A stretch of DNA of 64,000 nt from Prorocentrum cordatum (Eukaryota; Sar; Dinophyceae; Prorocentrales; Prorocentraceae). Below, piece by piece: positions 33,701 to 42,700 of this stretch. Within the stretch, counting starts at the first letter, position 1, and each line of letters starts with the position of its first letter. The DNA lies in NCBI GenBank assembly GCA_963575745.1, contig CAUYUJ010003961.1, forward strand, positions 10,001 through 74,000. Direction: 5' to 3'. A model generated the notes under the pieces. That model was not told where the DNA came from, did not search any database, and worked only from the letters and a program-made list of their open reading frames with translations. The translations under genes and the position numbers were made by a program.

Positions 33701-36700
33701 TATCGGTGCTGCCTCTTTGTCCACACGCACATGAGCAGCTTGATGTCATCCAGGGACCACGAGCTGCCCTGGAGGTGACCGTTTGTCCTGGCCAGGTCCC
33801 TGGAGTACGCTCCGTTCATGCGGATGTAGCGTTTGTGGTGTCTGTAGAAATTTCGGCGGACAGTAACGATGTCTTGTGGACACCCCGCGTGCAGCGCAAG
33901 GTTTAGACAGATGTCCGTGATGAGGTAGTCGAAACACTTCTGTCGGTCAAGGGCAGCTCCAGCTAAGGGGAGGAGTAAAGTCCTGGCGTGTTCGATGCGC
34001 AGGGCGAGGGAGGTGCTGACATCCCCAATGGTGGCTTTGGGAACAGCGCCGAAGCTCGTGGCATGGGTCCATCCTTGCCGCCAGGTCGTGAGGCTACGGT
34101 AGGCCGGCGCTTCCCACGCATACATCCACACGGAAAGAACCGAGAGAAGTCGTTGGTCCGTCGGGAGTTCCCCTCGGCCTTTTCGGAGGCACGGGTTTGG
34201 CACGTGCAGGAGGGGCTCGGGGATGGTGCCAGTGCGTTGCATAGCACGTAAGACGCTGGCGAAGAGGCGAAGGATGTCGTCGGGTAACTCCTTAGCCTCC
34301 TTAGTTGTCCAGCCGTCGAGTCCCCCCGCGCGGCGCGGTGAACGGGTGCGAATGAAGTGGATGAGTTGGTCGTCGGTGAGGTGGAAGGGGGCTGCTGGTG
34401 ATGGCGTAGGCAGCTCTTGGCGGTATTCGTCGTAGAAGTCCGCCCACGTCGGCATAGCTTCGGCGTCATGGCCCGCGCGAGCGCGGTACCTGCCCAAGAT
34501 GGGCTCCCAGGTGTCGACCATGAGCTTAAGCATGTCTTTGGTGTTGGCAACAATAGCGTTGGCGGGGAGGGCGTCGGGAACCTGGGCAGGTGGTGGGCCA
34601 CGAGTGTGGCCGTCGTCGTTGTCCGTGTCGAGCGAACTACCGTCGCTGGGGCTGAAGCCGCCGGCGTCGGTGTCGGCGTCACTATCGTCCGTGCTAGCTT
34701 GGTCAGGGTTGAAGGCGGTGGTGTCGCAGTGGAGCTGTGCATCGTCGGGAGTGGTAGGCGTGCGGAGATACGCCGTGGGCGAGCAGTCGGCAGCCCGTGC
34801 GTATATGGCCGCCTTTCGCCCGCTTGGCTCGCGGACACCCTCAGCCCAGATCTTGATGCGTTCAGCTTTGGCTCGGTTTGCACGTCGCGCCAGCTCCGAG
34901 TCTAGGTTTTGGATCAGACGATCTAGGTGCTCTCCGCGTGGTGCTGGCACGTCGGGGGTCCAGGCATCAGGAAAGGCCAGGAGGGCCGTGGGGCGCAGCT
35001 TGTGGCAGAGAAGGCGGGCCGCGGTCCACGTGCAGTCGATGCGTTGCGCCAGGTGCGGCGGGATAGCACGGCAGTCCATATGATGGTGCTGTCCGATGAA
35101 GCGAAGCTCGCAAAGTTGCCGATGGAGCTTGCGAAGGCGGTTCATGTGAATCGTGGAAGCTCCGTAGGTGGGAAAGGCGCGGGGGACGGCGGGTCGCTCC
35201 TCGAACGTGGGTGTGAGCCCGTGCATGGTAGGGGCCTTCTTTTTTGGGTGGTCTGGCGGTGGGGGCGGCAGGTCCCGCAGCCGGGTGAGATGGTACTCAT
35301 GGCTGGCCTCGTTTGCCAGGGCGAACATGCGTTCCACATCGTCGCGTGTGTCAGCCTGCTCCATGCGGTCGTGGTATCGTCCTGCGATGAGGGTCCCTAA
35401 TGCCTGAAGTTCGTGGTCCTCATGAGCTCCGTCGTTCGGAGGGTAAGGCGTGGGGGCCAGAAGGCGTGGGGCCGTGTGATCGAGGCGGCTAAGGTCGAGT
35501 GTGACCTGCAGGCCAACATGGGACTTCGCTGGCAAGTCACGCAGATAGCAGAAGTCGGTGACAAGGGATCGCGCAGCTTGGTTGGCGATGATATAATCGA
35601 TGCGCGAAGTGCGGGGGCACTTGGTGACGCGGTCCCAGTCAGGGATATTGCCATATGTGTGCATGGTGTGGTCTGGTGTGCCTTCAGCGACGTTAAACCA
35701 TCCGTGCTGCATCATGTGCAGCAGATGTGGATTGTCGTCGATGTTCGTGTTGGCGTCCATGCAAATGAAATACGGGGCTGAGCCGACCCTCGCGGCGGCG
35801 CAATCAGCAAGCCGAAACAAATCGGTGCTGTCCCCTCCAGCGACCCCGTAGAGGCTCGCAATGTAGATCCCAGCGGGACCGTGGTTGTTTCGTCGCCGCC
35901 TGCGGCGGTGCTGGGTGCAGAGCGGGAGGAAGGCCTCGTGCCATCGTTTCTTGGCCTTGAGGGTGGCGATACAGGTCGCAATGTCGTCGACGGTGGAGTC
36001 GACGATGGCGTCCTTAGAGAGGATGGCGACCCCACCCGAGGCGCCGGTGTTGCCCTCGACCGTGTGGTCCGTGCCACCGTGAGCAGCTTTGCGCTGAGCA
36101 CGCGCCAGATCCAGGTCAGGTCCCAGACTGGCCTGGTATCCTCCGTGGTGTGGATTGGCGGCGTTGGTAGCGATGGCTTGCCTGGTAGGCTTGGCATGTC
36201 GGGTCTCCTGCAGTGCTATGACTGCGGCGTTGTGGTCGACACCTAGAGCGGTGATGGTTGGCCAGTTCGCTGGGAGACTCGTGATGTTGAGGCTGACGAG
36301 GTGGATGGAGCGACCTGGCCCATCTCCGTCGGTGGAGCTGGGGTTAGCACGCCCCGCACGGTGGAGGGCAGCCTGGCCGTCACCCAGGTAGAAGGCTTGG
36401 CCACAGTAGGAGCTCATGGCGTCGCGGCAGATTGGCTTGGACAGGGCTGAAGTCGCCGTCGGGCCACAAGTATAGGCAAGGCATGGTCGACGCCTCGCCG
36501 GGGGGGGTTCATAAACATCGGCAAAACTGCTTCGAAAAATCCTCCTCACTCCTGTACCGTGGGGGACGGAGGGAGGAGAGGTGAGACGGCAGCAGGGGGA
36601 GAGGGAGGCGACTCCTCGATCCGTCCTGCCGAGCTCAAGAGCAAAAGCAAACCAGCGGCGGCAGCTCGGCGCGGCAGCGGCGCAGCGCGCGCGCAAATAC

Positions 36701-39700
36701 TGCGCACGCGACACCGCTGGTCCGTCCTGCGGCGGCGCGCCCGCCCCGTCAGTGCCGTGATGAGCAGCATCAGCTGGAACAGCTTGTTCGTGTGCACCCT
36801 CCGCGCTCGCCTCGGGCGGTGGGCCCTGTGGCTGCGGCGGCGCACGCCCTGCCAGCGCGTCAGCCACTAGCTGGGCGTGGCGAGCGGCGCGGTCGGTGGC
36901 CTGGCGCTGAGCCTCGTCCATGCCCGCTGCCGTGAGGCACGCGTTGCGGACAGGGCTGACTCCACGCGGGGCCGCCGCTGCCGCGGCAGCGGCTGAGGTG
37001 GCGGGGCCGCCGCCGTGGCTCAGAGGGGGCAGCGGTGAGCCGCCGCCGAAGCCCGCCGCGAGGCCCTTGACGGAGTACTTGTGCTTGAAGGGGTCGAAGG
37101 TCGGCGCCTCGTCGAAGGCGACGACAACGCGGGTGGGCGGTGGCAGCTCCTGGTCCGTGGACGGCGTCGGCTCGAGGTCGACCTCGCCAGGTTCGATGGC
37201 GCTGGCACCGAAACGTGGCACCACCTCGGAGGCTTGGCCGTCAGCCTGAGTCTCGCGAGGCGGCGAGCTCGTGGAGCTCCCAGGGGGCTTGCGCGAGCTG
37301 TGGCGGCTGTAGGACCGGCTGCGCGGGACGCGCCCGCCCGTGTGGCGGTCACGTGGCGAGGCCACCTGGGCGTTAGCGCGCGCAGAGTCCGCCCTGCTCG
37401 GGGAGCGGATCGGCGCTGCGCAGGGTGTTGGGCTGGGCGGGCGGGAGCCGCCTGTGCCGCCCGCCGCCGAGGCTGCAGCCTGGTCAGGGTCGACGGCGTC
37501 GGGCCGGGGGCTGACGTGGTGGGCACTACCCTCGCTGTGCCGCGGGGAGGCGCTGTGGTGCGCCTGGGTGTGCGTGAGGACGAGCGGGACGAGCGGCTGC
37601 CGCTCGCGCTCAGGGGGGGCAGGTTTTGCCTGGGCAGGGCGCAGCGCTGCGGCCACGTTTGGCGGGGGCGTGTGTTGGCGCGGTTGCCAGGCACGCACGT
37701 TCGCCTCGCGCCATCCTTCGGGGCGCCCTGTCCTGCCACGGCTTGGTGCAGCCCCCTGGGCTGAAGCCGCAGGGGGTGCCACTGCGGGCTGGTTGCTGGC
37801 GGTGCTGTCGTGGCGGCCTGGGTAATGGCCCCAGGCACGCGTGGACCCTGGCACGGGCGAGGTGGCCCGTGGGGGAGCCTGCCCGAGTGCACGCGGGTAG
37901 CCGACGACCGCTGGGTGCACCCTGGCGTGGGGGGCGTGGCCGTAGCTGGAGGCGGCTGCTCCTGCCGCCGCGGGCCTGGCACCAATGGGGCCACGGTGAT
38001 AGGCGGCGCCCCCGCCGTACACCGCGCTGTCGCCTGTCGGGACGCGCGCGGGAGAGCGGTTGCGTGGCGTGCTCGGCTGACCTGCGTCGCGTTGGTCGCG
38101 CTGCTGGGTGCGCTGCTGGTGCTGTTGGTAGCGCTGCTGGTCGGCTCTCGAGAGCGGGCGGGTGTCGGGGAGGATGGGCGGCACGTCGGGCCGCCGCCAG
38201 CCCTGATAGACGTGCTCGAAGGCATGGTCTGGGTAAGTCTCCCCGACGGGTGAGTAGCGCCGTACATGCTCCACGAAGTCAATGTTCTGCGGCTCGGGGA
38301 GCACCGTGATGTTCACAGCCCGCTGGTGCGCTGGTCCATAGAGACAGAAGCTACCACGGTTGCTGCGGTCGTGGTTCAACTCGGCTTCGGTCGTGGCACG
38401 ACTCACCATGGCGTCACAGAGGCGCATGTCGTAGTCGAGAGCTTGAGGCCCAGGGCCGCCCTCGGCATCCCAGTACAGTACCACATCTCGCCAGCGCGTG
38501 CGGGTAGTGTGGATGCGCTCGGCGATAGACTCGCAGACGGTCCTGACTGTGACACGATCCCTGTGCATGTTGGTGATGGCTAGGGAGTAAGGTCGGCGGA
38601 CCGCTTTGTTGAAGATGAAATCCTCCTTGAGGGCCTGGTGAGGGCCGAAGAGCACGTAGCCTTCCTTCCACAGCGGTTGGTCGGGAGACGGGTCTTCAGG
38701 CATCCCCGTTCCTGTGAACCCTGGTGGCCGCCTCGTGCCGTCGGGCAATCCCTGCTTGAGGACGCGACGCGGCCTCGGTGGTAGATACCATTGACCCTGG
38801 TATCCTGCTTGGCCTGGTTGCGGAGGCTCCCCCCCGGGGCCTGAAGGCGCTCGGGGGGGTTCCTTGAGGTCGTGCTGGGCTGGCGCGTTGCCGTATTGGC
38901 GGGCGAGGATGTGCGGAGGCATCCCTGTGGCACGGACGTCGAACAGGCTGTGCGGACGAGGCGGATGCGGGCATCTGCTGGAGAGGCAGCATGTGTCGGA
39001 GTCCCTGTTGTCGGTGCTGTACGCACACGTCCAGCTGTTGCAAGAGTAGTCCGTGGACCAGTCCATAGGTGCACGTAGTCCGCTGAGGGAGCAGTCCGGG
39101 CACGTTGGTTGGCCCGAGGTGCCGAGCTGCGTGTTGCGGCGGGCAGCACAATACTGACAGCATTGGAATCGGCACTGTAGGCAAGTCCAGCGTCCTGGTA
39201 GGGGCGGGAACGCTTGCTCGTCGGTGACTGCGTCGTCTGGGTGGGGTCGGGGTCGATCCCACAAGGGCCAGACGTCGGCGAACCAGGACTGGCCTGTAGT
39301 GCGGACCACCTCCGCGGGGAGGCGAGCGTCGTCAGCATGGCGCTCGATCCACTGGGGCCCCAGGTCCGCTGCGATCATGACCGTGCGCCAAGTGTCGTCC
39401 GCCTTGACGTGGACTTGGGTCGGTGCCCAGAGCCTGGTAGTGGTATCGCCATGGTCGTGGTGAAGGATGACCCAGCCATCGCGACCCGCAACCGCAGGGT
39501 CGATAACGCGGTGGCCCACAACGGTCGCCCCCCACGGTAGGTAGGCGCCATCGTGATGCTCGCCCGGGTCAAGCCAGACCTCGACGCCAGGGGCGTTCAC
39601 ACGGGCCCGCACATCGCGGACGTGGAAGGCGAGGACGTGGTAGGCGGTCGGCTCCTCTTCCGTCTCGATGTGCTCCCACGTCTCGATGTCGCTGCTGTGA

Positions 39701-42700
39701 GAGGTGGAGTTTCCGCCGCTCTGCCGTGACGAACGCGAGGCGGATCGCCGTGAGCGGGCATGGCCTCGGGCGAGGGCGGCGGCCGCGCTGATGAGGGACG
39801 GCGTACGGCGGTCGTCGGCTCCCGATGTCGTCGATGAGCGGTCTGGACTGTGTCCCAGGGCGGCACCTGGCTGATAGGTGTGCGATGGGCCAGACGCGGC
39901 CCCAGGGCTGGAGCCGCTGGGGCGCGGCGCTCGTACGTCGGACTGCCCCCGCACGGGAACGGCCTGCAAACCAGTGTACACCAGGTCGATCAGTGGCTGC
40001 GGGTCCAGCTGGAGCTTGCGAAGCGAGGCGCGCGGACGGGGCTGGTTGGGGTCGGCCCTGGTGGCTGCTTCGGTGTCGTAGTGCTGTGTAGCCCATGCTC
40101 GCGCTGCCTCTGGCGAGTATAGTGCCTGCGGCGGTGGCCACGCTGCCGCGGTGTCCAGCCGGCGCCAGGTGTTTGCTTCCTGGTCGCGGGCTTCAGCCGC
40201 CTCGCGGAGGTCTGGGTGATCGAAGCCGGCAATGTGGAGGGCGTGCGCACAGTCGCCCATGCCATAGGTGTGTGGGAGGGCACGGCACCTGGAGGCAGCT
40301 TCGGTGGGGGCACACCAGTCCATGCGGATGAGGAGGCCCAGGACCCGTGGGTAGATGAGGCGCGCTCCGTGAGCCTCCCCTTTCACGAAGTTGTGCCAGT
40401 TCTCACCGCGCGGCGGTTTGGTAGCCTCGCACATCCAGAGCGCGATGGGTCCCCAGGCGAGGGTGTCGTCTTCGAGGCTGCAGGGCGGGTGAGGCGGCAC
40501 CGCGTACCACGCGGCCAGCGACGGGTGCACACTCACGTACGTGCGGCCGACATTTGTGGCGGTTCGACCCTTCGCTTCACGGCGGGGGCCCGGCAGGAGG
40601 TGACCTCCGTTGAAAGCGAGACGAGCCGCAAGGTCGCCGCGGGTCCCGTGCCAGAAGACCGTGGGCGTGTCAGTGGTGGGTTCACGGAGGTCCCACGTGA
40701 GGTAGGGGAAGATCGTCTCGCCTGAGTTCCCACCCGAGTCTTCCAGCACCCAAGTGAGTCGGTTCGGGGGCCTCTGCATGATGTCAGTCCACGGCGCCAA
40801 CGCTTGGAGCGTTGGGTCATGGGTGAATCGAGGATGGTCGTAGAGTCGCAGGGCGTCTTTGATGTCCTCTGTAGTCACGCCACTGTTACCAAGCGCAAAG
40901 CCGTTCTGGTACAGGGAGGTGAGGATGCTCGTCGGCGGCACGGGGACCGCTGGGTCGCGCTGGATGGTGCTGCGTAAGTTGCGCGTCGGTGGCCTGAGGG
41001 CTGGGTGGGGCGTACCAGGGCCTGGAGGCGCCTGGGGCCTGGCGGGTGATGCGTAGCGTGCTCGCCGTCGTGGTGGTTGGGTGTCCATGTCGGAAGAGGA
41101 ACCACGAGCATCTGCATGTCGGAAGATGGACCACGGGCTGTCGAGGGTGCGCTCACGTGTTTCACTTGCCTCGGCGTCGGTGGCCTGAGCTGTGGCGTCT
41201 TCGTGAGTCGGCGGGTTGCCAGAGGCCGCGCCGCTTGTGGGGCCGTCTCGCGGGGACGGGCTGGTCGACCGTGGTGTGACAGAGGAGGCTCGCGATACCG
41301 CGGCAGTGACTTCAACAATGGCTGCGGTGGTGGCGGTGGTGACATCGGCGACTGCGGCGGCAACTGCAGCAGCATAGTGTTCCTGTAGCAGCGGGTGTCG
41401 AAGAGAGTGCACGTGCTGGCTCTCGGGGTCGTCGGGATGCGTGCGCGGCATTGTGTGTGTGGCCTCATCGCGCGGCCTCCTGATCGGTTGGCAACAGCGG
41501 AGGCACCACTGGGCCGTGGGTGAGTCCAGGGCGCGCGCACAGATGCGGGCTCCTACGTGTCCGACGGCTCCTTGAGCGAGAAGTTTGGCGCCGACCAGGA
41601 GAAGACCGCAAACCACTCCGCCTGTGGCAATAGCTCCGAGTTTGCCGCTGGCCCATTTCAGGGCACCCCAGAGGCCAGACCCGACTGCGCTGGCTCCGCC
41701 CGAGACGATGTCTCTGAGTTTGGCACTGGTCCACTTGAGAATACCCCACAAGGCGGGCGCGGCGTCGTATGCCGTTGTGCGTCGGGGCGTAGTGGACACG
41801 GATGGGCCTGGTGCCGCAGCTTCACGGCGTCGTCGCTGCCGGTAGCTGGGGTCTCGGCTCGGTGTCGGCAGGTACCCGTCGATCTGGTCCTTGTACGGCA
41901 TGGCTACCACGATGGCATACGTGGCCACGAAGAGGCAGATGAGACAGCCGCAGCGTCGGGAGGCCGCTGCGCTGTGCGGGGCCTCGTAGGAGCCGCTGGC
42001 GTCGGGGCTCGCGTCCTCGATGGGATCATTGTCGATGCCAGCCTGCCAGTGGTCGACGGCGCTGGAGTTGGAGTCAGTCGCGTTAGCTCGGCAGACAAGG
42101 GTGCGGGGCGGGGTCCTGCCACCTGAGGTCTGAAGACGCCCAGATCCAGCCAATGCTGCAGCGGGGCTGAAGCCGCCACTGCGCGGGCTGGTGAGAGCTG
42201 GCAGTGCAGTGGAATGGCTTGTCTCGTCGGCGGCGGTGGCGCCTTCGGCGTCGCTGCGCTGTGCGCTGGGGTCGGCCTGGGCCGAGTTGATGGGCGCACT
42301 GCTGTGCGACAGGGGGCGCCCTGTGTAGGGTTCGCTGTCACGGTCGCGCTGGGCCGTGTCACCTGGCGGTGTCGTGCCGTCGAGGTCCTGGGTTTCCGTG
42401 TCGTGGATGGAGTCGTTCTGGCTATCGTCCGACACGTGGAACGAGTCCAGGGATATGTTGCTGATATCGCTGGCAGCGGTGTGCTGGAGCAGAAGCGGTT
42501 CGGCGTCGGCCGCGGGCTGGTCACACGTGGCGTTCTGGGCGAGGGGGCCAGCTGGCGGTGGTAGGTTTAGCGGTTCCATCGGTGCCGCGGCGAGCTCCGC
42601 CTCGACAAGCGGCTGCAGGTCTGGCGGGTGGTGCAGGATCGCATCCGCGAGATACGCCAGGGCGTCTTGGTCGGGCGGAGGGAGGCCTCTTGGCAGCAAG

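Noticed and set aside
36546-38309. Plus-strand and alternative minus-strand frames of 200-420 codons within the retrotransposon
   Set aside because: G+C-rich coding DNA opens the other frames. They lack domains and overlap the well-supported ORF2.
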